A stretch of DNA of 64,000 bases. Origin: Shewanella sp. TC10 (GTDB lineage Bacteria; Pseudomonadota; Gammaproteobacteria; Enterobacterales; Shewanellaceae). Under the pieces are notes generated by a model, which did no database searches, was not told the origin of the DNA, and saw only the letters and a list, made by a program, of their open reading frames with translations. The stretch lies in assembly GCF_009663145.1 (NCBI RefSeq), contig NZ_VKHR01000002.1:92264-156263 (forward strand), read 5' to 3'. Below, piece after piece: positions 17,638 through 26,499 of this stretch (position 1 is its first letter; each line of letters opens with the position of its first letter). Position numbers and translations under genes: made by a program.

Positions 17638-18540
17638 TTATTTCGCTTCAGTCACGATATCTAAATTCAGTTTTACATCAAGTGAAAGACGGGCAAGTTT
17701 CTTGTTCAAAATTAATCGCACCTTATGTAAGTCCGGCAGTAACTGATGTGATTTTTTAGGGTTAACATTAATATTAACCATTAACTCTGGGCCTACTTTA
17801 GCAATACCCGTCAGTTTCAATTCTTGCGGGCTTGAACCATTCGCTTCTGTGACACTTTCATGTACCAAAGAACAAATTTCCTGACTAGGTTTCATCATCA
17901 GTAATTCTCTGAACGCGCCAGTTAACATAATCAATGGCACTTTAATAAAGTAGGCGCCGATAAGCAGCATCATCACTGAGTCAGCGTATACTGCATAAGC
18001 ATGCCAAGGGGTATACGTTAAGATCAAGCCAGTAATTAAACCTGCGCATACAGCGCCACTTACAACGGTATCCATTTTCCACAATTTGATTTCGGCAATA
18101 AATAATCCTGAGCGTTTAGGCTCGTTTTGCTTAACTAAAAACCACCATACAGCGAGACAGCCGAACAAGTTAACAAAACCAAATACGGCAGCAAATGACA
18201 TATCGATTTCTCTACCACCACTTAAAAAGACATTAAGCGCTGAGGACAAACTAAAGCCTAATAACATGAGAATGACGGCCGCTTTAATGGCGACAACAAT
18301 AGGCTCAATAATGGCTTTACCGAAGGCAAACTGAGAACGAGAAGAACCACGCATATAATTTGAAGCAGCTAGCGATAACATGGTGAGAAGTAAACCAATT
18401 AACGAGTAACCACCGTCAAATAATATGACAATAGAACCACTCATTAACCCTACTACTACCCCCATAACAGCAAATGTTAAAGCTGCCAGAGCGGAAACAA
18501 TAAGTAATTGTTTATCTTCTATTTTATTTTGTTCACACAT
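17638..18540 (-). CDS. Cation diffusion facilitator (CDF) transporter
   Basis: A 300-residue inner-membrane protein with six helices, of the CDF type that exports divalent metals by proton exchange. Helix II carries LFDGGYSLIGLLLTMLS (a DxxxS variant of the usual metal site) and helix V carries YADSVMMLLIGAYFI. The cytoplasmic C-terminal domain (~210-300) has the alpha-beta pattern VGPELMVNINVNPKKSHQLLPDLHKVRLILNK-like of the CDF tail. Because helix II lacks the usual HxxxD/DxxxD pair, metal choice is unclear. GGTGA lies six bases before the ATG. It is a single gene. Confidence 0.82.
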   Translation of the reverse strand: MCEQNKIEDKQLLIVSALAALTFAVMGVVVGLMSGSIVILFDGGYSLIGLLLTMLSLAASNYMRGSSRSQFAFGKAIIEPIVVAIKAAVILMLLGFSLSSALNVFLSGGREIDMSFAAVFGFVNLFGCLAVWWFLVKQNEPKRSGLFIAEIKLWKMDTVVSGAVCAGLITGLILTYTPWHAYAVYADSVMMLLIGAYFIKVPLIMLTGAFRELLMMKPSQEICSLVHESVTEANGSSPQELKLTGIAKVGPELMVNINVNPKKSHQLLPDLHKVRLILNKKLARLSLDVKLNLDIVTEAK

Positions 18541-18728
18541 TCATTATCACCAGTAAAAACCTGAGATAATTATTGCTGTACTCGGCTGTTTTCTCAACAG
18601 CTCATCGGCTTACTGGAGTGCTACGATAGAGTGAATTAGATTTAATTGATTATTAACAACAACTTAAAATAAATTTCAGCGTCAACTTTATTGACACTGA
18701 GCGAGTTGGAGTTATTTTAACGATTCAA

Positions 18729-19607
18729 TTAAAACTTAAATAGGTAATCACTGATCTGATCGCAAAGCCAAGATACAGGCTCAGGGATCGCACTGCCTGG
18801 CATGGAGAACATGCAATAGTCTTCATGGGTTAACCCATAAGTATGTTTGATGACAGCGAGCTTTTCACTGCGCAAATGTGGCCGAATGAGCGGTTCGGGT
18901 AATACGCCCCATGCCTTTTCTGACACTATGGTATTAAGCATGTATTCAAAGCTAGAAAAGCCAATATGCCTTAATGAGAACGGCTGCAATTCAGGATTAT
19001 CTTTATCATTTAGATAAACCATTACCGCTTGCATAGATTCACGTAATTGACTATCTGATACGCGCTTAAGACTCGCTAACGGATGATGACTTTCACATAC
19101 TGACATCATCCGAATTCGGCCCAGTGGCAAGTAATCGGTATTAGCATCATCGACACGTTCAAAGTCCACGCCGAAGGCAAAGTCTACCTGACCTGTATTA
19201 ACCAGATTAGCTAAATCACCACTGGAGGCTAAAACGGTATTCACCGTAGTCGCATCAAAATGATTATTGAGTGACAAAATAAATGTTTGCCATACTTCAT
19301 CAGGAAATGAGTCATCTCTAGCAAGCCAAATTTCGGAGCGAAATTTATCAATGGTTTGCTCGCAGGTCTGCTTAATTCGCTCGCAAGTCGCCACTACGCT
19401 TTCACAATCTTTGTAGATTGACTTACCCACTTCCGACAAGACTAAGCTATTACCAGAACGCGTAAACAGTTTGGCTTCTAAACTCGCCTCAAGCGCCTTA
19501 ATCGCCATGCTCAATTGGGTGCGATTACTGTTGAGCTGCTTGGCTGCTGCGGTAACAGACCCCGCATCAGCAATGGCACAAAAAATTTCTAACTGCTTAA
19601 GGTTCAT
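18729..19607 (-). CDS. LysR-family transcriptional regulator
   Basis: A 292-residue regulator with an N-terminal helix-turn-helix (MNLKQLEIFCAIADAGSVTAAAKQLN, then RTQLSMAIKALEASLEAKLFTR) and a periplasmic-binding-like effector domain from ~90. The ATG at 19607 is directly abutted by a 203-bp array of 7-bp repeats, so its SD and upstream leader are made of repeat units. On this strand most units read ATGAGCT or GTGAGCT, giving GAG-type purines every seven bases. Changes in unit number would alter the distance to any upstream promoter. The target and effector are unknown. The nearest upstream gene on the same strand is the HExxH protein. Confidence 0.9.
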   Translation of the reverse strand: MNLKQLEIFCAIADAGSVTAAAKQLNSNRTQLSMAIKALEASLEAKLFTRSGNSLVLSEVGKSIYKDCESVVATCERIKQTCEQTIDKFRSEIWLARDDSFPDEVWQTFILSLNNHFDATTVNTVLASSGDLANLVNTGQVDFAFGVDFERVDDANTDYLPLGRIRMMSVCESHHPLASLKRVSDSQLRESMQAVMVYLNDKDNPELQPFSLRHIGFSSFEYMLNTIVSEKAWGVLPEPLIRPHLRSEKLAVIKHTYGLTHEDYCMFSMPGSAIPEPVSWLCDQISDYLFKF

Positions 19608-19810
19608 AGTTCACAGCTCATAGTTCACAGCTCATAGTTTATAGCTCACAGCTCACAGCTCACAGCTCACAGCTCACAGTTCATAGTTTATAACTCATAG
19701 CTCATAGCTCATAGCTCATAGCTCATAGCTCATAGCTCATAGCTCATAGCTCATAGCTCATAGCTCATAGCTCATAGTTTATAGTTTATAACTCACAGCT
19801 AATAGCTCAG
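19608..19810. repeat. 29-unit 7-bp tandem array (VNTR)
   Basis: A continuous array of 29 units of seven bases. On the plus strand the main unit is AGCTCAT, with blocks of AGCTCAC (five in a row at 19643-19677) and scattered AGTTCAC, AGTTTAT and AACTCAT variants. A pure AGCTCAT block spans 19699-19775. It lies between the HExxH gene stop and the LysR start codon, and the last unit touches the ATG. On the minus strand each AGCTCAT unit supplies an ATG, but every frame through the array meets TGA, so it does not extend the protein. Confidence 0.95.
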
Positions 19811-19838
19811 CCAAATGCTATCAATTAATCCTGTTCGG

Positions 19839-20735
19839 TTACTGCTGGCGGAGTGCATGTTGTGCCTTGGCAAACTCATTATATTGCTCTAACAAGCTAA
19901 GTTGCTCACTACTAGTAAGTTGGTCACGGGTAACAGACTTTAACTGCGACTTTTCATCTAAAACGTTAGTCTGCGCGGCTAATGCTTGTAAATCTATTTT
20001 TAACTGGCCTTGGCTATCATACTGACTAGCAAAGGTGCCCATGTTAATCATATCCACTTGCCAATCTGTTAATTTTCCAATGACGTAATTGCCATATTGA
20101 AACGCTTCGTATTCATTAAGAAGTGTTAAAAAGTCACTGAAACCAAAACCTGTTAATTGCTTTTGCGCGGTAAACGCGGCTAGATAACCTTGCGACACAG
20201 CATCAGATTGTCCGGTCATTGCCCACTGAAACTGATAAGAGTGGCGGGTTTCATGGATTAAAAATGCCAATGAGGCAAACGCCTCTTCTTCGGCTAATTT
20301 ATCAGGGTTCAAGTACACAATACCATTACCACCAGCCTCAACATCAAAGTCAAAATACACCATTTTTTTGGGATAACTGTGATTATCAATAATGAGTTTA
20401 GGCGCCTCAGTGCCAAAGCTTCTCACTTCTAAGGCAAACACTTTTTTAAGCCAAGGGATTTGCTGCTCAATAGTCATTTCTGGCCATTGCTGAATGGCAT
20501 TGGTCAGCGCTTTATCTTCTGCGATTAAGTCTAATAAACGATCGCCATCTTTTATTGTTAATGCATAAGCTGACACTAAGAAATCGTGAGCTTCAGGCTG
20601 CAATGCAAATGCATCTGGTGCTTGTCGCTGCAAAGTTTCATTTGCATAAAATCCATCGGCTATGCTTGGAAGTGTTAACCCCATGGCCATTGATAAAAAC
20701 GCTCCGGCAGCGAAAGTCTGAAAACGAAATGTCAT
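19839..20735 (-). CDS. Secreted protein with HExxH motif, putative metallopeptidase
   Basis: A 298-residue exported protein: signal peptide MTFRFQTFAAGAFLSMAMGL.. cleaved near ..SIADG. A zincin-like HETRHSYQF (HExxH) sits in a helix near residue 163 (AFLIHETRHSYQFQWA), followed ~50 residues later by NEYEAFQYGNYV, whose glutamates could supply a third ligand. I do not recognise a named family, so the peptidase call rests on this motif and the export signal. It ends 28 bp before the tandem array leading to the LysR gene on the same strand. Gene and regulator may be co-transcribed through the array. Confidence 0.65.
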   Translation of the reverse strand: MTFRFQTFAAGAFLSMAMGLTLPSIADGFYANETLQRQAPDAFALQPEAHDFLVSAYALTIKDGDRLLDLIAEDKALTNAIQQWPEMTIEQQIPWLKKVFALEVRSFGTEAPKLIIDNHSYPKKMVYFDFDVEAGGNGIVYLNPDKLAEEEAFASLAFLIHETRHSYQFQWAMTGQSDAVSQGYLAAFTAQKQLTGFGFSDFLTLLNEYEAFQYGNYVIGKLTDWQVDMINMGTFASQYDSQGQLKIDLQALAAQTNVLDEKSQLKSVTRDQLTSSEQLSLLEQYNEFAKAQHALRQQ

Positions 20736-20898
20736 GAAGCGAGTATCCTTTTAATGAGGTTTATTTTTGTTGTTATCTCACACTATTATCGCAGCACTTT
20801 ATCACTTCTTTCGCTTACCTTCACGCAAAGCTGAGCTAGAATAAAAGCTTAGCATTTCATTCTACTCGCGCGTAAACACACGACGACATTGGCAGACT

Positions 20899-21198
20899 AT
20901 GAGTCAAAAACCAGATCGAATCACAGCAATGCAGCAGATAATCAGCCAAGTTAAGGCCGAGTTTCCGCTACAAGAGCCAGAAACCTTTGTATGCGGGCCA
21001 GAAGGTCAATGCCAAGGTTGCCCTAAAAAACTATTAGAATTAGTCGACAGTGAAATCAGCTATTGGGAGGCAGCAATAGATAATAATGAAATACCCCAAT
21101 TAGGTGATATCAGCCGCTTTGCGAAGTTGTGTAAAAACGTTAAACGAGGTTTGGATAGAAACGGGGTTATTGAAAAATATCGTCAATATAAAACCTAA
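20899..21198 (+). CDS. Small conserved-looking protein with a Cys cluster
   Basis: A 99-residue cytoplasmic protein I do not recognise. It has an N-terminal amphipathic helix (RITAMQQIISQVKAEFP). A cysteine cluster ETFVCGPEGQCQGCPKKLLELV follows, with C-x6-C-x2-C-P spacing suited to a metal or Fe-S site, and then a helical tail ending KRGLDRNGVIEKYRQYK. It is transcribed divergently from the HExxH gene. Nothing in the surroundings fixes a function. Confidence 0.6.
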   Translation: MSQKPDRITAMQQIISQVKAEFPLQEPETFVCGPEGQCQGCPKKLLELVDSEISYWEAAIDNNEIPQLGDISRFAKLCKNVKRGLDRNGVIEKYRQYKT

Positions 21199-21372
21199 AA
21201 CTGTTGAACTAAACCACAATACAATAATCATAACAGCTTACCACTATCAATCATTAATAGCGCCACTTCAACCGAGTTACCTCCAAGGACTCAGCTTGAT
21301 TAATCCGCTTTAAGCCTTTATGGTTATTGTTAGTACAATAGTAGTAATATCCACACCTTAAGTGAGGTAACA

Positions 21373-21735
21373 ATGGACAAGTCCAAAATATTAGTGATTG
21401 ATGATGACCCAGTTTGCACCAGTATGCTGCTCGCTATTCTTGGTGATGACTACTTGGTTATGACCGCTAATTCTGGCGACGGTGCAATTGAACTATTGTC
21501 TTCTGTAGAACCTGATTTAATCTTCCTTGATATCACCATGCCGGATGTAAACGGTTACCAAGTGATAAAATACGTCAAGAAGCATAGCCTGAACCAGCAA
21601 GTGCCGATTGTTGTGGTCAGTTCATTGGTTGAAGAATCGGATCAAAATTTCGCGTTAAAGCTCGGTGCTGACGATTACTTAACCAAACCAATTTTGCCGA
21701 ATAATGTCCAGAAAATGGTAGATAAATACCTTTAA
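21373..21735 (+). CDS. Stand-alone CheY-like receiver domain
   Basis: A 120-residue single-domain response regulator. The receiver residues are all present: the acidic pair in KILVIDDDPVC, the phosphoacceptor Asp in LIFLDITMPDVNGYQV (~D54), the Ser in VVVSSL, and the Lys in DDYLTKPILP. It has no output domain, so it must act by protein-protein contact. No histidine kinase is adjacent. AGTGAGG precedes the ATG by several bases, and a strong hairpin follows the gene. Confidence 0.9.
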   Translation: MDKSKILVIDDDPVCTSMLLAILGDDYLVMTANSGDGAIELLSSVEPDLIFLDITMPDVNGYQVIKYVKKHSLNQQVPIVVVSSLVEESDQNFALKLGADDYLTKPILPNNVQKMVDKYL

Positions 21736-21825
21736 TCGCTTGAGTAGTCATCGATTAAAACATTAATAGTTAACATCAATAGCAAACACTGATTTTGAGT
21801 TCACACCGATGGTTATGCCATCAAC

Positions 21826-21851
21826 ATAATGCCTGCAACTGCAGGCATTAT
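21826..21851 (+). terminator. Hairpin terminator after receiver gene
   Basis: ATAATGCCTGC and GCAGGCATTAT form a near-perfect palindrome with a very short loop, followed by TTTG. The T-tract is weak. Confidence 0.65.
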
Positions 21852-21954
21852 TTGATCTTATTCATATGAAAACTTCACATTGTCGTAAATGTTCAATCCT
21901 GAATAAGCACTATTGGCTATGATTAACCTGTACTTACATGACAGGTCACACGCA

Positions 21955-22554
21955 ATGCCTATAAATTTTAAAGCCTTAAAATCTGGTCAAGCAATTCCTT
22001 TGACGACCACATTAACCATAACCTTGATCAAACAAGCTGATTTGATTGATATCATTCAGATGTTCGATAACCCAAATGTGACTCAATATCTATTTTTTGC
22101 CCCAGCGCCAGTTGAAGTTTATCAAGATTTCTTTACCCCGATTATCGACAATACCCAGTCAGCAATTGAAGCAGAAAAATGGCCGGATAATCCAACCATC
22201 ATCATCAGAGATCATAATGGCCGCTTTATGGGCATGGCTGGATTACCTGCAGTGATGTTTTTAGAAGGTAATTATGAAGTCGGTTATCAATTGCCTGAAT
22301 ACGCTTGGGGACAAGGTATTGCTAGCGCTGCTTGCCAGCTGCTGACCCACCTTGCTTTCACTGAACTTGACGCACATAAAATCACCGCAGATTGTTATCG
22401 CAGTAATATAGGATCATACAAGACCATGGAGAAGTGTGGCTTTGTACTAGAAGGAACCCAACAAGATTACTTTAAACTGGGCAACAAGTTTGACGATCGT
22501 GTCTTTTATGGGATCACCAAAACGCAGTTTCAAGCCATGTCATCATGTGATTAG
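21955..22554 (+). CDS. GNAT-family N-acetyltransferase (RimJ/RimL-like)
   Basis: A 199-residue acetyl-CoA-dependent acyltransferase of the RimJ/RimL type. The acetyl-CoA loop reads QLPEYAWGQGIASAACQLL (Q/RxxGxG/A variant), after a beta strand with GNYEVGYQL. The C-terminal signature HKITADCYRSNIGSYKTMEKCGFVLEGT is typical (xNxxSxxxxEKxGF). ATG 21955 has AGGT ~9 bases upstream and fits the family start (PINFKALKSGQAIPL). In-frame TTG 21913 and ATG 21919 lack an SD. The substrate is unknown: ribosomal protein N-terminus or small amine. Confidence 0.85.
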   Translation: MPINFKALKSGQAIPLTTTLTITLIKQADLIDIIQMFDNPNVTQYLFFAPAPVEVYQDFFTPIIDNTQSAIEAEKWPDNPTIIIRDHNGRFMGMAGLPAVMFLEGNYEVGYQLPEYAWGQGIASAACQLLTHLAFTELDAHKITADCYRSNIGSYKTMEKCGFVLEGTQQDYFKLGNKFDDRVFYGITKTQFQAMSSCD

Positions 22555-22606
22555 AGTTTATTCGGCAGTATTTTGGCAGCAATGAATGAATAGCCATTAA
22601 CAACAA

Positions 22607-22640
22607 AAATGCCGAACAATCAGATTGTTCGGCATTTCTT
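22607..22640. terminator. Bidirectional terminator
   Basis: AAATGCCGAACAAT (22607-22620) pairs perfectly with ATTGTTCGGCATTT (22624-22637) over a three-base loop, with T-rich 3' flank on both strands. It separates the convergent GNAT and S9 peptidase genes. Confidence 0.92.
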
Positions 22641-22685
22641 TTCACCATCAAGTTAATGAGTATTTAAACCAATAACTAAACGGGT

Positions 22686-24752
22686 TTACTTCGCACCTGG
22701 CTCAGCAAATTGATTCATCCACTTTTCAACTTCGTTGTACCAATAAATTGAATTGTTTGGCTTCATGATCCAATGGTTTTCATCAGGGAAGTAAATCATC
22801 CGCGATTCGATCCCTTTAGTTTGCAAGGTGCGGAATAACTCAAACCCTTGACCCACTGGCACGCGGTAATCTAATTGACCGTGTACCACTAGCGTTGGGG
22901 TGTCAAAGTTTTCAGCGCCATAATGTGGAGAGATCGATTTGTAAATCTCAGGGTTATCCCAGTAATCGCCAAAGCGAGTGCTGTGGACTGAGAAATCAGC
23001 GGCCATTTGCGAGTACATGTTATACACAGCAGCGTGGATAAATAGCGCATTAAACGGCTGATCTTTTTGACCTAGAATAATCGAGGATAAGTAGCCACCG
23101 TAGCTTGCGCCGCCAGCCACTAAACGCTCGTTATCAATCCAGTCTTTAGCTTTAAACCAATCGGTTGCTTTAAACACATCCTCTAATGACTTGTTTTTCC
23201 AATCTGGGTTAATACTATCAGTATAGTCTTGTCCAAAACTGTTAGACCCATGGAAGTTAGGCCATGCAGTTACATATCCCCAAGAGGCAAACGTTTGCGC
23301 ATTCCAGCGGTAATGGAAACCGTCAGAAATCGCACTGTGTGGGCCACCGTGAATAAGCATCATTAACGGATATTTTTTGCTTTTATCAAATCCTGGCGGG
23401 TAATGTACCCACATTTGCACATCTTCATCGTTGTAACCTTTATAAGTTACTGACTCATAAGTGCCCATGTCGACGTCTGCTAAAACATCATCGTTAAAGC
23501 TATCTAAACGAGTGGTTTTGCCATTCTTAGGATTAACTTTCACTAAACGTGCTGGGTACAAAAAGCTATCATTTGCCGCAACGATAGTGCCGTCATTAGC
23601 AATCGCGGGTGCGCCAAAGTTGGTGGCTTTAGTGATTGGTTTTACTTTGCCATTTTTAGCACTGATATGGAAAATACGGCGGGTTGCAGCATCATCAATA
23701 GCGGCATAAAAACCTTTGTTATCTGCAGTCCAGCTAAAGCGAGCCACAGAGCGATCCCAGTCAGTTGTGATCACTTTTTCAGAACGCTTTTTCACATCTA
23801 ACAATACTAGGTTCGCCGTGTCAGCGTAAAAACCATGAATAAGCTGACGAGTAAACGCTAAGGTTTTACCATCAGGGCTAAAGGTTGGATTGGTATCTGG
23901 CGCTTCATTGTTAGCCGTTAAGTTTTCCACTTTACCACTGCCAATTGTTGCCATAAAAATATCAATTTTAGGGTCAACTTGGTTATCCCAGCCATTACTA
24001 TTAAAGGCAATTAACTTACCGTCTGGCGAAATATCGTAGTTGCCACTACTTTGCGATGAACGTGGTAACTGCTTGTTTAATGGCTGAGTAATAGCCGCAA
24101 TGTCACCGCCTTTAACAGGAATACTAAATACGTGTGCTTCACGGTCTTCGTCAATCCAATGATCAAAGCTTGAGAATGGTAATGCATTCCATTGGTGTGC
24201 AGAGACTTTAGTATCTTTGTTGGCTTTTAATTGAGCCGACATTTCGTCCCAGTTTTTATTTGGGAACACGTTACTAATAAAGTAAATATTGTCACCAACC
24301 CACTTAATGCCTTTAACGCCACCAGGCACTTCAGTTAAGCGCTGCGCCTCACCTGCTTTGTCCATTGGTAATAAATACACTTGGCCAGCTTCGTCTTTAT
24401 CGCGCTTGCTAACAAAGGCTAATGTCTTACCGTCAGGTGAAAAAGTCGGTTCGCTCGCTCTCAGCCCTTTAGCTGTTAAAGGGCGTTGGCCTTTACCGTC
24501 TTTATCAAACAACCATAGTTGAATCGCACCTTTGTCTTCTGGCACATCGTATTGGGTTACAGGCGCAATGATAAACTCACCGTTTGGTGAAATAATTGGA
24601 TTGCCTATTCGGCTTAGCTTCCACAACACATCCACTGATAATGTGGTATCTTGCGCTGCTTTTTGAACTGATTGAGTTAATTTGACTTGCTCTGCAGCCA
24701 TTGATGCTGCGGGCATCAACAAGCACATAAGCACTATCCCGACTTTCTTCAC
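22686..24752 (-). CDS. Exported S9-family (prolyl oligopeptidase-like) serine peptidase
   Basis: A 688-residue periplasmic peptidase. Signal peptide MKKVGIVLMCLLMPAASMAA. Residues ~40-420 form a beta-propeller with repeated SPDGK-type blades (FSPDGKTLAF appears several times). The C-terminal alpha/beta-hydrolase has the nucleophile in GGASYGGY (Ser ~550), the acid in GQLDYRVP (Asp ~628) and the base in DENHWIMKP (His ~660). The layout matches acylaminoacyl/dipeptidyl peptidase relatives that cleave short peptides taken up as nutrients. It is a single gene with ~270 bp of upstream sequence to the next terminator. Confidence 0.93.
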   Translation of the reverse strand: MKKVGIVLMCLLMPAASMAAEQVKLTQSVQKAAQDTTLSVDVLWKLSRIGNPIISPNGEFIIAPVTQYDVPEDKGAIQLWLFDKDGKGQRPLTAKGLRASEPTFSPDGKTLAFVSKRDKDEAGQVYLLPMDKAGEAQRLTEVPGGVKGIKWVGDNIYFISNVFPNKNWDEMSAQLKANKDTKVSAHQWNALPFSSFDHWIDEDREAHVFSIPVKGGDIAAITQPLNKQLPRSSQSSGNYDISPDGKLIAFNSNGWDNQVDPKIDIFMATIGSGKVENLTANNEAPDTNPTFSPDGKTLAFTRQLIHGFYADTANLVLLDVKKRSEKVITTDWDRSVARFSWTADNKGFYAAIDDAATRRIFHISAKNGKVKPITKATNFGAPAIANDGTIVAANDSFLYPARLVKVNPKNGKTTRLDSFNDDVLADVDMGTYESVTYKGYNDEDVQMWVHYPPGFDKSKKYPLMMLIHGGPHSAISDGFHYRWNAQTFASWGYVTAWPNFHGSNSFGQDYTDSINPDWKNKSLEDVFKATDWFKAKDWIDNERLVAGGASYGGYLSSIILGQKDQPFNALFIHAAVYNMYSQMAADFSVHSTRFGDYWDNPEIYKSISPHYGAENFDTPTLVVHGQLDYRVPVGQGFELFRTLQTKGIESRMIYFPDENHWIMKPNNSIYWYNEVEKWMNQFAEPGAK

Positions 24753-25024
24753 GAGAGGTCTCCTTGATCTAGTTATTGTTATTTTTCTTCCGCTGCCATC
24801 ATTAGTAAATTGCGGCAGTAAGTAAAGCTAGCGATGAATGTTAATCGAATTAACACCGAGAGAACGGGACAACCATCACCCTTGTTACATCAACATAAAT
24901 CCATTGTCATGGTTAACAATTAAATAAAGCTTAAGCTGTGTGATTGAATAGTGATTAGTGGATAAAAAACATTAAGTATGCATACAAAATCAATAGCTAA
25001 CCTTCTATAAAAACGCAATATAAA

Positions 25025-25055
25025 AAATGCCGTTCACCTTAAGTGAACGGCATTT
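25025..25055 (-). terminator. Terminator of the DUF4382 lipoprotein gene
   Basis: AAATGCCGTTCAC (25025-25037) pairs with GTGAACGGCATTT (25043-25055) over a five-base loop. In the minus direction it is followed by a run of T, 93 bp past the lipoprotein stop codon. Confidence 0.88.
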
Positions 25056-25147
25056 GTATATTTCAGATTTTTTAAAGCTGATGGTTTAATCTATTTGTAA
25101 ACGAAGTGCTTAATTTGAATAAGCAATCTAGATCTATCGTGCTCGAA

Positions 25148-26134
25148 TTACTCAACTATTTCAGCAAAATCGATCATCAAGTTCTCACCTTCAGCAAGTG
25201 GCGTTTGCTTTGTTTGCTCTGCGGGATCAGCAATCATGATTTCATCATAATATTCAGGATCGTCGTTCACAGCGCTACAGCTAAATGCTAGCGTATAGTC
25301 ACCTGCAGGTAAAAAGTTAAAGCTGTAGCTGTATAAATCTGTACTGTCGTCCAGTTGCAACATTTTAGATGCATAAGGCGCGACCACATCTTCTGGTACA
25401 TTATTATCGACGTCAGGATCGAATTCATCACCAAGTACCGAAGTTTCATCGACTAAGCCAGCGTATAAATACACTACATTGCCAGTATCTGCTTCACAGG
25501 TTTCCCCAGCCATAAATAAGTTTGCATCAACAGAGCCGAAAATTGAGCCTACAGATTGATTATCGACAATAGTGACACCGTGAGGCTTGAGGTTATAACT
25601 CGATTCATTGGCAGTGCTAACGAGTGATTTTCTTAAATTAAAATCAATCGTATAAGCCTGAGTTGCCTCAACAGAAACGGTGAATCCACCAAGTCTTAGC
25701 TTATTACTCGGTGTTTTAAGCGGTAAAATTGAACCATCTTCTTCAACAACATTACAGTCTTCTGTGGAGCCATTTTGATTTTGTGGACAGCCTTGGGTAT
25801 TAATTATCAGTTCTTGATAATCACCTACAGGTAACTCGACTTCAGAAAGAATTAATAAGCTGTCACCATTTTGATAATCTAATAAATTGATTTGCTGAGG
25901 AGTTTCATTACCCTCTTCATCAACCAATGGCAGTTCGATGTCATCTTCACCATTGCGTTTTAATGTAATTGATTGATAAGTCACATTGACTTCTAATGCG
26001 CTATCTACTGGAGCATCAGCTATAGAAAATGACACTTTAGCAGTCGTAGGTTCAGAGTCAGAACTGTCACTACCACAGCCTATTAGTGCTGCACTGATAC
26101 AGCATGCAATTGTGGTCTTTAAAAATAAATTCAT
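25148..26134 (-). CDS. DUF4382 domain lipoprotein
   Basis: A 328-residue lipoprotein: signal sequence with lipobox ALIGC (Cys ~20) followed by an acidic/Ser linker. Residues ~32-195 match the DUF4382 pattern (KVSFSIADAPVDSALEVNVTYQSITLKR, INLLDYQNGDSLLILSEVELPVGDYQELI, SGFTVSVEATQAYTIDFNLRKSLV-like), a beta-sandwich common in marine lipoproteins. The C-terminal ~130 residues look like a second beta domain (SIFGSVDANLF.., LPAGDYTLAFSCS), of the carboxypeptidase-regulatory type. It is highly acidic. Its role is unknown; the location should be periplasmic or outer-membrane anchored. Confidence 0.82.
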   Translation of the reverse strand: MNLFLKTTIACCISAALIGCGSDSSDSEPTTAKVSFSIADAPVDSALEVNVTYQSITLKRNGEDDIELPLVDEEGNETPQQINLLDYQNGDSLLILSEVELPVGDYQELIINTQGCPQNQNGSTEDCNVVEEDGSILPLKTPSNKLRLGGFTVSVEATQAYTIDFNLRKSLVSTANESSYNLKPHGVTIVDNQSVGSIFGSVDANLFMAGETCEADTGNVVYLYAGLVDETSVLGDEFDPDVDNNVPEDVVAPYASKMLQLDDSTDLYSYSFNFLPAGDYTLAFSCSAVNDDPEYYDEIMIADPAEQTKQTPLAEGENLMIDFAEIVE

Positions 26135-26499
26135 AGCTGAATCCTTTAATGATGAGTGTTACATAACCCATTAATTATACCTGTTAAAGAATGCTTGAAA
26201 TGGAGATGTTTGATAATAGTGGAGCTATGATTAACAGTGAAATCATAAGCGATTAAAAAATATCAATTTTTACAATCGTATCGACTAAAATAAATTGACG
26301 AATCAATCGATGAAAGCTTGATATAACAAAAAACGCGCCCAACAATTACCAACAGCTGTTACAGCCACGTGAACAGCAGGGGGGGGGTAAGTTGCAACTA
26401 AAACCCGTCTTTTACTTAAAAACGTTCACATAGTTGACAGCTAAATGCATCAAAAATCACCGCAAATAGAATGTTGAATAACTAGGCTGATTGCACTCT
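26135..26499. other. Intergenic region with a nine-G homopolymer
   Basis: This 365-bp gap lies between two minus-strand lipoprotein genes and should hold the promoter for the DUF4382 gene. The only striking element is an uninterrupted run of nine G at 26379-26387 (nine C on the transcribed sense), about 245 bp upstream of that start codon. No gene was recognised. Confidence 0.5.

Noticed and set aside
19608..19810. Possible CRISPR array
   Set aside because: Units are 7 bp with no spacers and no cas genes nearby; it is a simple tandem array.
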